Positions 45,524 to 53,406 of a stretch of DNA of 64,000 bases are shown one piece after another. The stretch spans positions 1-64,000 of the forward strand of contig JAJDYR010000036.1 of the NCBI GenBank assembly GCA_022825065.1, in the 5' to 3' direction. Positions within the stretch are counted from its first letter, which is position 1. The number at the start of each line of letters is the position of its first letter. Source of the DNA: a bacterium. GTDB lineage: Bacteria; UBA8248. The position numbers and the translations under genes were made by a program. Below the pieces are notes generated by a model, which was not told the DNA's origin, made no database searches, and saw nothing but the letters and a program-made list of their open reading frames with translations.

Positions 45524-46414
45524 ATGGCGCAAGTGAAAGTAGGCGTGGTGGGGTTGGGGAACATGGGGCGCGGCGTCGCGGGTAATCTGCACAAGGCGAA
45601 AATCCCCCTGATGGTGTGGGACGTGGCGCCCGAGGCGCGAGCGCCCTGGGAGAGGAAGCGGGGCGTGGAAGTGCTCGAGCCGGGCGAGATGGCCGGGCAG
45701 GCGGGCGTCATCATCTTCGTGGTTCCCGGCTCGCCGGAGATCGAAGAGGCCCTCAAGGGAAGAGGGGGCGTTCTGGCGAACGCGCGCAAGAACCTTGTGA
45801 TCTACGACTTCACGAGTTCGGACCCCGCCGTGAGCCGGAAGATCGCCCGGCGCGCGAAGGCGAAGGGGGTGGCGTTTCTCGACGCCGGGATGAGCGGCGG
45901 GGCGACAGGCGCCGCGGCAGGTACGCTCACGCTCATGATAGGCGGGGATGAGCGGGCGTATCGCAGGACGAAGCGCTTCCTGGCGCCCATCGCTGACAAC
46001 CTCTTCCATCTGGGCGAGAGCGGCGCGGGCCACGCCATGAAGTTGATTCACAACATGGTCTGCCACTCCATCTTCATGGCGACCTGCGAGGGAGGGAAAC
46101 TCGCCGAGCGGGTGGGTCTCAAGGTCGAGGACATGATCGACGTGTTCAACGTCTCGAACGCGCGGAGCTACGCGAGCCAGTTCCGCTTTCCGAACCACAT
46201 TTTGTCCGAGAAATGGGACGGCAAATCGCGCGTCTACAACATGATCAAAGACGTCGGCATGGCCGTGGAGATGGGCAGGAAGCACAGGGCGCGGACGGTG
46301 CACGGGGAGGCCACGCTCGAGTTTCTGGAGAAAGCCGTCAAGCGCGGGATGATCGAAAAAGATTTCACCTTGTTGTATCGTGATTACGAGAAGGTTTCGA
46401 AGACGAACTTGTAG
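45524..46414 (+). CDS. NAD(P)-dependent beta-hydroxyacid dehydrogenase (HIBADH family)
   Basis: 296 aa. The Rossmann motif is VGVVGLGNMGRGVAGNL. The substrate motif DAGMSGGATGAAAGTLTLMI lies near residues 120-139, and catalytic K173 is in HAMKLIHN. Relatives oxidise 3-hydroxyisobutyrate, tartronate semialdehyde and similar beta-hydroxyacids. It lies 35 bp after the flavoprotein gene with a GAGGA site at some distance. In context it probably handles an intermediate of the cluster's pathway. Confidence 0.9.
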   Translation: MAQVKVGVVGLGNMGRGVAGNLHKAKIPLMVWDVAPEARAPWERKRGVEVLEPGEMAGQAGVIIFVVPGSPEIEEALKGRGGVLANARKNLVIYDFTSSDPAVSRKIARRAKAKGVAFLDAGMSGGATGAAAGTLTLMIGGDERAYRRTKRFLAPIADNLFHLGESGAGHAMKLIHNMVCHSIFMATCEGGKLAERVGLKVEDMIDVFNVSNARSYASQFRFPNHILSEKWDGKSRVYNMIKDVGMAVEMGRKHRARTVHGEATLEFLEKAVKRGMIEKDFTLLYRDYEKVSKTNL

Positions 46415-46439
46415 ATTCGGCCGCGACAGGAGTTTTCCG

Positions 46440-47054
46440 ATGAAACTGGTGGTGGGCGTAACGGGCGCTTCCGGCTCGATATACGGCGTGCGCCTTATGG
46501 AAGTCCTGCACGACGCGTATCCCGAAGTGGAGACGCACCTCGTCGTCTCCAGGGCGGGCGTCCGCGTCCTGGCTTATGAGACGGATGCGGACATCGCCAA
46601 ACTCTCATCCTGGGCGAGCGTGGTCCATCCCGAAAGCGACATCGGCGCGCGGCCCGCGAGCGGGAGCGCGGGCTTCGACGCGATGGTGATCGCGCCCTGC
46701 TCGCTCAAGACGCTCGGGCTGATCGCCACCGGCACGGGGGATAACCTCATCTGCCGCGCGGCGGACGTGATGCTCAAGGAGCAGAAAAAACTCGTTCTCC
46801 TGCCGCGCGAAATGCCGCTCTCGGCGATTCACCTGGAGAACATGCACAAACTCGCCCTGATGGGCGTTTTCATCCTTCCGGCGTCGCCGGGCTTCTATTT
46901 CAAGCCGCAGACGATGGAGGATCTGATCGATCACGTGGTGGGCAAGACGCTCACGTGCCTGGGGCTGGAGCAGAACCTCTTCGAGCAGTGGCGGGGCCAG
47001 CACCCCGAGCGCAGGAGCCTCGCGGCGCGCCAGAATGGGGAGACGAACGGATGA
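46440..47054 (+). CDS. UbiX-like flavin prenyltransferase
   Basis: 204 aa from the ATG at 46440 (AGGAG 8 bases upstream). UbiX motifs: GVTGASGSIYGVRLME, VIAPCSLKTLGLIATGTGDN, LVLLPREMPLSAIHLENM and LPASPGFYFKPQ. UbiX makes prenylated FMN for UbiD-type decarboxylases. No ubiD gene is visible in this window, so the partner is elsewhere or the protein has a related flavoprotein role. It overlaps the next gene by four bases. Confidence 0.9.
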   Translation: MKLVVGVTGASGSIYGVRLMEVLHDAYPEVETHLVVSRAGVRVLAYETDADIAKLSSWASVVHPESDIGARPASGSAGFDAMVIAPCSLKTLGLIATGTGDNLICRAADVMLKEQKKLVLLPREMPLSAIHLENMHKLALMGVFILPASPGFYFKPQTMEDLIDHVVGKTLTCLGLEQNLFEQWRGQHPERRSLAARQNGETNG

Positions 47055-47245
47055 ATGAAAAAGCAGAGACCGCCGCGCAACTCTTGCGGATGGGGCGGGA
47101 CGTCTTCGGTCTGGAGGATGAGGAGCGCATCGCCGGATTCGCCGATGAAGTAGCGGAGATGATGCAGACGCTCTCGTCCGCCTCGATCGAAAAAACGCAG
47201 GAACCTTTCCCCCCGCTCTTCGACGCTTCTCGAGAAGAAAAATAA
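47051..47245 (+). CDS. Small GatC/AtzG-like protein
   Basis: 64 aa, starting within the ubiX-like stop (ATGA). The helix pattern FGLEDEERIAGFADEVAEMM followed by LSSASIEKTQEPFPP resembles GatC and the AtzG/DUF4089 small partners that stabilise amidase-fold subunits. A GatA-type amidase gene lies 1.7 kb downstream in the same run, which supports this. Similarity is by eye only. Confidence 0.6.
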   Translation: MNEKAETAAQLLRMGRDVFGLEDEERIAGFADEVAEMMQTLSSASIEKTQEPFPPLFDASREEK

Positions 47246-47246
47246 A

Positions 47247-48752
47247 TTGCCGCTCGCAAGGCTCGTACTGCCTTCGTTCTACCAGGATTCCGTGAAACTG
47301 ATGCGCCTGGCGCGCGAGATCGGCAAGAAGAAGGGCGTCTCGGAAGTCGCGGCGCTCATGGGCACGCCATCGAACCACGAGATCCTGCTCCAGGCGGGTC
47401 TGGCCGGAGATAGTGAAGTCGAAGCCGGGCCGAACGATCTGGTGCTGGCCGTAGAGGCGGATTCGCAGGCGCTGGCATTCGAGGCGATTGAGGAGGCGAA
47501 AGCCTTTCTCACAGAGGCGCGGGCCGGCGCCGGCGGCGCGAGTGATTTCTCGCCGTCGAGCCTTGCGGGCGCGCTCGCCGCAGCGCCCGAATCCAACCTG
47601 GCGATGATCTCCATACCCGGCGCCTATGCCGCGAAAGAGGCCATGGACGCCCTGCGGGGCGGACTCCACGTGTTCCTGTTCAGCGACAACGTGGCGGTGG
47701 ATGACGAGGTGTCGCTCAAGCGGGAAGCCATAGAGCGCGGTTTGCTCCTGATGGGCCCCGACTGTGGAACGGCTTACATCGGCGGTGCGGGATTGGGCTT
47801 CACGAACGCCGTGAAGCCGGGGCGCGTGGGCTGCATCGCCGCCTCGGGCACGGGCCTGCAAGCCGTGGCCTCTCAACTCGACGCCCTGGGCGAGGGGATT
47901 TCCCACGGCATCGGGGTGGGCGGGCGCGATTTGTCCGCGGAAGTCGGCGGGCTGATGACGCTCCACGCGCTCGATTTTCTCGCCGATGATCCCGATACGG
48001 AAATCGTGGCGCTCATATCCAAGCCGCCCGACGCGGAGGTGCTGCCCAGGATCGAAGAAGCGCTCGAAAACTTCGACAAGCCGCACGTCGTCTGCTTTCT
48101 GGGCGCGGAAAAGCCAGGCTGGGCGGAGACGCTGGAGGATGCGGGCCACGCCGTGGCGGCGACTCTGAGGGGAGAGAGCTACGAGCCTGAAAATTTCTTT
48201 GCGCAAGCGGGTCTGAAAGAGAAAATCGCCTCCCTGGAGCCGGGCGGTGCGCTCGACGGCGGGGGCGTTCTGGGGCTGTTCTCCGGCGGCACGCTCGCCC
48301 ATGAGAGCCGTCTGATTCTCGAATCCCTGCTCGGCGACGTGTCCTGGAACAAGGATGCGGGGCGTCACCGGATTCTGGATCTGGGCGATGACCGCTACAC
48401 GGTCGGCAAGCCCCATCCCATGATCGACCCCGAGTCCCGCGCGGAGACGATAGCGCAAGCGGCGACGGATGAAGGTTTGGGCGTCATTCTCTTCGACCTG
48501 ATGCTGGGCAGGTCGAGCGCGCAGGACCCGGCAGGGCCTCTGGCGCGGGCGATTAAAGAGGCGAGAGGCAAAGACTGGAGTCCGCTGTTCGCCGCCTCCG
48601 TGGTGGGTACGGCGGAAGACCCGCAGGGTATGGTCGAGCAGGTGCGGATTCTCGAAGATGCCGGAGTCGTAGTCCTGCCCTCCAACGCGCAGGCGGCGCG
48701 CTTCGCCGCCGCTGTGGTCCGGCCTGAGCTACTCGAAGGCGATGGATCATGA
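47247..48752 (+). CDS. fdrA: FdrA-family acyl-CoA synthetase-like protein
   Basis: 501 aa from a TTG at 47247, two bases after the previous stop. It has the FdrA pattern LPSFYQDSVKLMRLAREI, AALMGTPSNHEIL, MGPDCGTAYIGGAGLGFTNA, GCIAASGTGLQAVASQL and GISHGIGVGGRDLS, that is, a succinyl-CoA-synthetase-like fold with CoA-ligase motifs. FdrA homologues accompany purine and allantoin degradation and carbamoyl-transfer genes. Here it sits with an amidase and a GatC-like protein instead. It overlaps the small downstream ORF by four bases. Confidence 0.88.
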   Translation: MPLARLVLPSFYQDSVKLMRLAREIGKKKGVSEVAALMGTPSNHEILLQAGLAGDSEVEAGPNDLVLAVEADSQALAFEAIEEAKAFLTEARAGAGGASDFSPSSLAGALAAAPESNLAMISIPGAYAAKEAMDALRGGLHVFLFSDNVAVDDEVSLKREAIERGLLLMGPDCGTAYIGGAGLGFTNAVKPGRVGCIAASGTGLQAVASQLDALGEGISHGIGVGGRDLSAEVGGLMTLHALDFLADDPDTEIVALISKPPDAEVLPRIEEALENFDKPHVVCFLGAEKPGWAETLEDAGHAVAATLRGESYEPENFFAQAGLKEKIASLEPGGALDGGGVLGLFSGGTLAHESRLILESLLGDVSWNKDAGRHRILDLGDDRYTVGKPHPMIDPESRAETIAQAATDEGLGVILFDLMLGRSSAQDPAGPLARAIKEARGKDWSPLFAASVVGTAEDPQGMVEQVRILEDAGVVVLPSNAQAARFAAAVVRPELLEGDGS

Positions 48753-48922
48753 AAGACTTGCGCCGGAAACCGCTTCGGGTCGTGAATCTGGGTCTCGAGA
48801 TATTCGCGGATGAACTGAGAGACCAGAACGTGCCCGTGACGCACGTGCGCTGGCGGCCGCCGGCGGGGGGCAAGCCCCATCTGCTCGAAATACTGGAGAA
48901 ACTCGAAGAACTCGATAGATGA
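48749..48922 (+). CDS. Small FdrA/DUF1116-type domain protein, 57 aa
   Basis: The ATG lies in the fdrA stop (ATGA). The sequence VVNLGLEIFADELRDQNVPV followed by THVRWRPPAGG matches the first 35 or so residues of DUF1116 (YlbE-type) proteins that usually follow fdrA. A full DUF1116 protein is absent, so this is either the stand-alone FdrA-domain form known in other genomes or a truncated remnant. The intact overlap and short C-terminal helix (LLEILEKLEELDR) favour a working gene. Confidence 0.75.
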   Translation: MKDLRRKPLRVVNLGLEIFADELRDQNVPVTHVRWRPPAGGKPHLLEILEKLEELDR

Positions 48923-48958
48923 ACCATGACGGACGATGCGAAAGCAGGGGAGTGAAAA

Positions 48959-50329
48959 ATGAATGAGCCTTGGCGTTTGAGCCTCTCGGATGGACTGAGA
49001 AAAATCGCGGAAGGCGGCTTGTCCGCTACGGAATGGACGCGCTCCTTGCTGGAGCGGATCGACGCGCTGGAGGGAAAGCTCCTGGCGTGGGCGCACGTGG
49101 AGGGGGAGGGCGCCCTCGCGGAAGCGAAGGCGATTGACGAGCGTCTCGCAAGCGGTGAGGGGAACGGGCCGCTCGGGGGCGCCGCCATCGGTTATAAGGA
49201 CATCGTGGACGTCGCAGGCCTGCCGCGCGAGGCGAACTCGCCGCTTCTCAAAGGCGAAATAGCGAATGAGGACGCCACCGTCACGACGCGCCTGAAAAAT
49301 GCGGGCGCAATCTGCCTCGGCAAGACGGTCACCACGCAGTTCGCCACCTCAGACCCCTCGCAAACACGGAATCCGTGGAACCTGAAGCGAAGCCCCGGCG
49401 GCTCCAGCAGCGGTTCCGCGGCGGCGGTGGCCGTAGGGATGGTCCCGGCGGCCCTGGGAAGCCAGACGGGCGGCTCGACCCTGCGGCCGGCCGCGTTTTG
49501 CGGCGTGGTGGGTCTCAAGCCCACCTATGGCCGTATCCCCAGGAGCGGGCTGATCACGGTGTCCTGGAACCTGGACCACGTGGGCGTCATCACCCGGTGT
49601 TCCGAGGATGCGGCGCGCGTGCTCACGGCCATATCGGGAGCGGACGGGATCGACGCGCAGGCGCCCGACGTCGCCGTGCCCGATTACGCCGAAGCCTCAG
49701 CACCAGTGAAGCCGGAACGGGCGTGTTTCTGGAAGGAGGATCTCCTCCCCCACGCGAGCGAGGAGGTGGCCGGGCGAATGGAGGAGTGCGTGGCGAGCCT
49801 GAAGGCCAAAGGCGTGGACGTGCAGGAGGCGAGGCTGCCGGTGGACGTGGACGAGATGCACGCGGCGCACCGCATCATCATGCGCGTGGAGGCGGCCGCC
49901 TACCACGACAAGATGTTCCTGGAGAATCAGGACGCCTATGCTCCCCATATCCGGAAAAACATCTCCACGGGCCTCATGACGCCCGCGGTTCACTACGTGA
50001 ACGCCCTGCGCTTTCGCGCGCGCTTCATTCAGCGGATGACGGATTATTTCCGGAACTTCGACCTCGTCATCCTGCCCTCCCACGTGGAGCGTCCTCCCGT
50101 CGCCGAGGAATCCACCGGAAACGCCCTGTTCAACGAGCCTTTCACGCAAGTCGGTTTCCCGGCCGTCAGCCTCCCGGTAGGCCGGGGGGATGAGAATCTG
50201 CCCATCGGGATTCAGCTGGGCGGACGCCGCTTCGGCGAGGCCGCGCTTCTCTCCGCCGCCCGCTGGTGCGAGGTGGAACTGGGCTGGGTCGCGGAGTTTC
50301 CGGATGTCGAATCGGGAAGGGACTGTTGA
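48959..50329 (+). CDS. Amidase signature enzyme (GatA/AtzE-like)
   Basis: 456 aa. The Ser-Ser-Lys triad is K80 (GYKDIVD), S149 in SPGGSSSGSAAA and nucleophile S173 in QTGGSTLRPA. Amidases hydrolyse amides or transfer ammonia. With a GatC/AtzG-like gene in the same operon, a heteromeric amidase acting on a small nitrogenous acid is plausible. The start follows GCAGGGGAG. The last codons (R-D-C-stop) are contributed by the left end of a snap-back repeat, so the native C-terminus may have been altered. Confidence 0.9.
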   Translation: MNEPWRLSLSDGLRKIAEGGLSATEWTRSLLERIDALEGKLLAWAHVEGEGALAEAKAIDERLASGEGNGPLGGAAIGYKDIVDVAGLPREANSPLLKGEIANEDATVTTRLKNAGAICLGKTVTTQFATSDPSQTRNPWNLKRSPGGSSSGSAAAVAVGMVPAALGSQTGGSTLRPAAFCGVVGLKPTYGRIPRSGLITVSWNLDHVGVITRCSEDAARVLTAISGADGIDAQAPDVAVPDYAEASAPVKPERACFWKEDLLPHASEEVAGRMEECVASLKAKGVDVQEARLPVDVDEMHAAHRIIMRVEAAAYHDKMFLENQDAYAPHIRKNISTGLMTPAVHYVNALRFRARFIQRMTDYFRNFDLVILPSHVERPPVAEESTGNALFNEPFTQVGFPAVSLPVGRGDENLPIGIQLGGRRFGEAALLSAARWCEVELGWVAEFPDVESGRDC

Positions 50330-50506
50330 AAAAGCCTTTGTCATAGGATAAAGGCAACCCCCCCCTGCCCCCCCTTCTCAGGGGGGTATGAAAAGGCGCC
50401 ACCCGACGCCGGTTGAGGGGCTTTTGTTTTTTCTTGCCCCCCATTGTCGGGGTATTGCTTTTTTTGCCCCCCTGACAAGGGGGGTAGGGGGGGTTGGTTT
50501 TCAAGT
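50319..50506. repeat. Snap-back repeat element, copy 6 (overlaps amidase stop)
   Basis: The left end GGGACTGTTGAAAAAGCC includes the amidase TGA at 50327-50329. The core at about 50351-50500 has the C-rich and G-rich arms, with an extra CCCCCCATTGTCGGGGTATTGC insertion. It belongs to the same family as the copies at 10698, 13028, 14209, 16095 and 26216. Confidence 0.75.
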
Positions 50507-50576
50507 CGAGGGCGATCGGATGGTATAGCGGATTACGCGGCGGTTCCCCTTTTCACCACGCAAGCGGCCACAAAAC

Positions 50577-50752
50577 CTCATCCTGAGTAGGCGCGTAGGT
50601 CAAACGCGACTGATGAAGGAGTGTTTGTATCGAAGGTTTGGCCCGACCGAAGAGGGAGGGACAAAAGACGGCTCCCGGCGTGCGAGAGCAACCGCTTCCG
50701 CATTGGGCGCGATTGACCTTCGATACGCGGCTCCGCCGCTACTCAGGATGAG
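50577..50752. repeat. Paired CTCATCCTGAGTAG inverted repeat
   Basis: CTCATCCTGAGTAG (50577-50590) faces its exact inverse CTACTCAGGATGAG (50739-50752). Between them lie CAAACGCGACTGA and GTGTTTGTATCGAAGG. Related pairs occur at 50949-51095 and 58657-58787. TTTTTCAACACCCCC end sequences follow near 50764. Confidence 0.65.
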
Positions 50753-50948
50753 GCGGAGAGAGGCTTTTTCAACACCCCCTTGAGGGTCTGGCTTCCCGAG
50801 GGGAAAGCCAGACGAAGAGGCCGAGCGGTTTATGCGAAGGCCGATTCGGTGGGGGGAGCTTTTCTGTGGCATGTCCCCCCACCGATTCGCTTTCGGGCTT
50901 ACGCCCTCAGCTCATCGACTCCCCCTCAAGGGCTTGTTGAAAAACCCC

Positions 50949-51095
50949 CTCATCCCGAGTAGGCGCGCTTGCGCGCCGTATCGAGGGACGAGGGAGAGCC
51001 GGGAGCCTGCCCTGAGATTGTCGAAGGGGAGCGCCCTTCGATACAAACACTCCTTTCTCAGTCGCGTTTGACCTTCGGCGGCTACTCAGGGTGAG
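50949..51095. repeat. Second CTCATCC-type inverted pair
   Basis: CTCATCCCGAGTAG (50949-50962) faces CTACTCAGGGTGAG (51082-51095), with GCGCGC-rich and CAGTCGCGTTTGACC segments inside. It directly follows a TTGTTGAAAAACCCCC end sequence. Confidence 0.6.
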
Positions 51096-51111
51096 GCGGC
51101 GTGGTTTTGTT

Positions 51112-51317
51112 CGTCATTCCGGCGAAAGCCGGAATCCATTTTGACTTTTGCTTTTCGCCTTGATTCATTCTCGACAAAGCCGCAATCAAACGCCTGAACG
51201 CATCCGCCCTCATCGGCTCCGGACTCCGCATTCTCTCCCGTCCCGAGCGGGGCTGACGCCGGAATAACGATCAAAGACGAAAGGCGAAAATGGATTCCGG
51301 CTTTCGCCGGAATGACG
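51112..51317. repeat. CGTCATTCCGGC inverted pair
   Basis: The left arm CGTCATTCCGGCGAAAGCCGGAATCCATTTT (in parts, 51112-51142) and its inverse (51287-51317) are nearly perfect. Each arm is itself a GGCGAAAGCC-type hairpin. The inner 140 bp is unlike the inner part of the other pairs. Confidence 0.65.
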
Positions 51318-51707
51318 GTGGTTTTCCCGCATTGAGGGGCTTTTTCAACAGGCCCCTCAAGGGGGGAGTGAAATTCAAAAACTTGCGCTCAACCAAAATC
51401 GCTCCACGGAACTTTTTCAACAGCCCCTCATCAGTCGCGTTTGACCTCCGGCGGCTGCTCAGGGCGAGGAAAGAGGCGTTGGCGATTTCCAGGGGGGGAA
51501 TCCATACGGTGTTTTTTCAGCAACCTCGGTAAGCTGAGCCGCCCTCGGCGCTATCGCGTGACAGGTTTTGTTTTTCACCGCAAGGCCGTGAGGTTTCTTG
51601 CTTTTTGTCCTGTGGTGTGGTTTAAGATTTTGTCTTACGGATATTTTTAATTCCAGGGGCGGTTGCGAGGCTGAGAAGGCGGGACTATTTCATTCATTTT
51701 CCCTCCC
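51318..51707. other. Repeat-derived and unassigned spacer
   Basis: Two TTTTTCAACAGGCCC/CAGCCCC end sequences (51338-51356, 51413-51429) and a CAGTCGCGTTTGACC fragment are followed by an AT-richer stretch (51540-51700) before the VOC gene. No coding frame is supported. Confidence 0.4.
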
Positions 51708-52226
51708 ATGCCCCTGCCGATGATGAACCGGGCTTTTATGTTCAAGACGACGAAAATAGGGCACGTCGGGTTCTGGACCAAAGACCTGGACCGGATGCAG
51801 GATTTCTACACCCGCGTGCTGGGCTTCAAGGTAACGAGCAGGAGCGGACCGGGCGCGAAGGTGCCGGGCGGGGCTTCCGTATTTTTACGGTGCGACGTCA
51901 CCCATCATGAGGTCGTCTTCTTTCAGGCCCCGGAGGACGCCCCGGGGCTGTATCCCGCATCGGGCAATTCCATGGCGGAGGCCAAGCCGGGATTTCAGCA
52001 CGTCGCTTTCGAGTTACCGGACAGGGGAGAGTGGCTCAAGGCGCTTCGGCACCTGAAAGAGTGCGGCGTCAGGATCGAATACGGCCCCCTGGTGCATGGC
52101 CCCGAAGGAGACGGGTTCGAAGCGGGCAGCGGGAACCGCGCTTTTTATTTCTGCGACCCGGATGGAAACTACATCGAGCTGTATTGCGACATTGACACGT
52201 TTCGTGAGGAAGGGGAGGGTTCCTGA
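51708..52226 (+). CDS. VOC-family protein (glyoxalase/extradiol dioxygenase-like)
   Basis: 172 aa as drawn; an ATG at 51738 (MFKTTKIGHVGFW) would remove ten residues and starts where the fold does. Neither has a clear ribosome binding site. VOC metal ligands are visible as His in KIGHVGFW, His in FQHVAFEL and Glu in NYIELYCDID, the His-His-Glu pattern of glyoxalase I and extradiol dioxygenases. TFREEGEGS forms the tail. It lies 76 bp before the TAXI-TRAP genes, so it may act on the imported compound. Confidence 0.85.
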   Translation: MPLPMMNRAFMFKTTKIGHVGFWTKDLDRMQDFYTRVLGFKVTSRSGPGAKVPGGASVFLRCDVTHHEVVFFQAPEDAPGLYPASGNSMAEAKPGFQHVAFELPDRGEWLKALRHLKECGVRIEYGPLVHGPEGDGFEAGSGNRAFYFCDPDGNYIELYCDIDTFREEGEGS

Positions 52227-52302
52227 TTCTCGTTTTTGAGCAAGCATTCCGGGAATCGTTTTATTTTGTGGCATCACACTATTCACCAAGGAGGAGAAAC
52301 AG

Positions 52303-53280
52303 ATGAAGTACCTGAAAAACGCTGCGGTTGCAGCAGTCGCCTTCACGCTGGCGGTCGGCCTCTCGTTCTCGAGCGCCGAAGCCGCCCGCATCAAGACCTC
52401 GGTCGCCAGCGCCGGACCCGGCGCCGCCGCCTACGTGATTTGGGGCGGCCTCGCGGCATTGGTGTCCAAGGAATCGAAGACCGTCGAGATGAACAACCTC
52501 ACCACGCGCGGCGCGGTGGAAGACATCCGGCTGGTCGAAAACGGCAAGGCCGAGTTTGCTCTGGGCGTGGCCACGCTCGTGGATTTGGCGCTCAAGGGCA
52601 AGAAGATGTTCAAGAAGCCCTACAAGAACGTGTGCGGCTTCGGACCCGGCACGGTTTCGCAGTTCCACATCGCCGTTCGGAAGGACTCGGGCATCAAGAC
52701 GGTCGCCGACCTGAACGGCAAGCGCGTCAGCTTCGCGCGCCGGGGCAGCAGCACGCACTTCATGACGCGCACCATCGTGGCGCTCGCCGGCATCAAGGTG
52801 CGCGAGGAGAACCTGAACTGGAACGTGGCGGCCGACGCCGTCAAGGACGGTCGCCTCGACGCCTTCACCATCCCGAACCCGGTTCCCTCTCCGGCCGTTC
52901 TGAAGCTGGCGACCTCGCTGCCCATCACGCTGATTCCGGTGGACGGAAAAGTAGGCGACGGCCTCCTCAAGTCGAACAAGGCCTATTTCAATACCACCAT
53001 CGTCAAGAACGCCTATAACGGCGTCGACAAGCCGGTGCCCACCATCGGCTACGCCGCGTGGACCATCGTGGGCTGCAACGTGCCCAACGACGTCGTGTAT
53101 GAAGTCGCGCGCATCAACTTCTCGAAGAAGGGCCGCGAGTTCCTGCTCAAAGTGCACAAGGGCTGGGCTTCGGGCTTCGTGACGGCCCCGGATCTGAAAG
53201 GGATGGCCGCCATCAACCTGAAAGCGCATCCGGGCGCAGAGCGTTACTGGAAGGAAGTCGGCTACAAACTGCCGAATTAG
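52303..53280 (+). CDS. TAXI-family TRAP solute-binding protein
   Basis: 325 aa. A GGAGGAG site precedes the ATG. The signal peptide covers about residues 1-27 (AVAAVAFTLAVGLSFSSAEAA). The mature part shows TAXI features: alternating domain strands with NLTTRGAVEDIRLVENGKAE, DLNGKRVSFARRGSSTHFM and YAAWTIVGCNVPNDVVYEVA. It is the periplasmic receptor delivering an organic acid or similar solute to the permease 126 bp downstream. A strong hairpin follows its stop. Confidence 0.9.
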   Translation: MKYLKNAAVAAVAFTLAVGLSFSSAEAARIKTSVASAGPGAAAYVIWGGLAALVSKESKTVEMNNLTTRGAVEDIRLVENGKAEFALGVATLVDLALKGKKMFKKPYKNVCGFGPGTVSQFHIAVRKDSGIKTVADLNGKRVSFARRGSSTHFMTRTIVALAGIKVREENLNWNVAADAVKDGRLDAFTIPNPVPSPAVLKLATSLPITLIPVDGKVGDGLLKSNKAYFNTTIVKNAYNGVDKPVPTIGYAAWTIVGCNVPNDVVYEVARINFSKKGREFLLKVHKGWASGFVTAPDLKGMAAINLKAHPGAERYWKEVGYKLPN

Positions 53281-53301
53281 TAAAAAGAACCACGCGTCTT
53301 C

Positions 53302-53332
53302 ACCGGCCGGGAGAGCGCCTCTCCCGGCCGGT
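53302..53332 (+). terminator. 14-bp-stem hairpin between TRAP receptor and permease genes
   Basis: ACCGGCCGGGAGAG pairs perfectly with CTCTCCCGGCCGGT across a CGC loop. No T-run follows, so it looks like a 3' stabiliser or partial terminator that would leave more receptor than permease mRNA, as is common for binding-protein operons. Confidence 0.65.
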
Positions 53333-53406
53333 ATGTTCAAGCGAAGCACCCGTTCTAAATTAGAACGCCTGGCCGGTGAGCCGGTCTGCCCTCGGGGGAT
53401 CATGCA

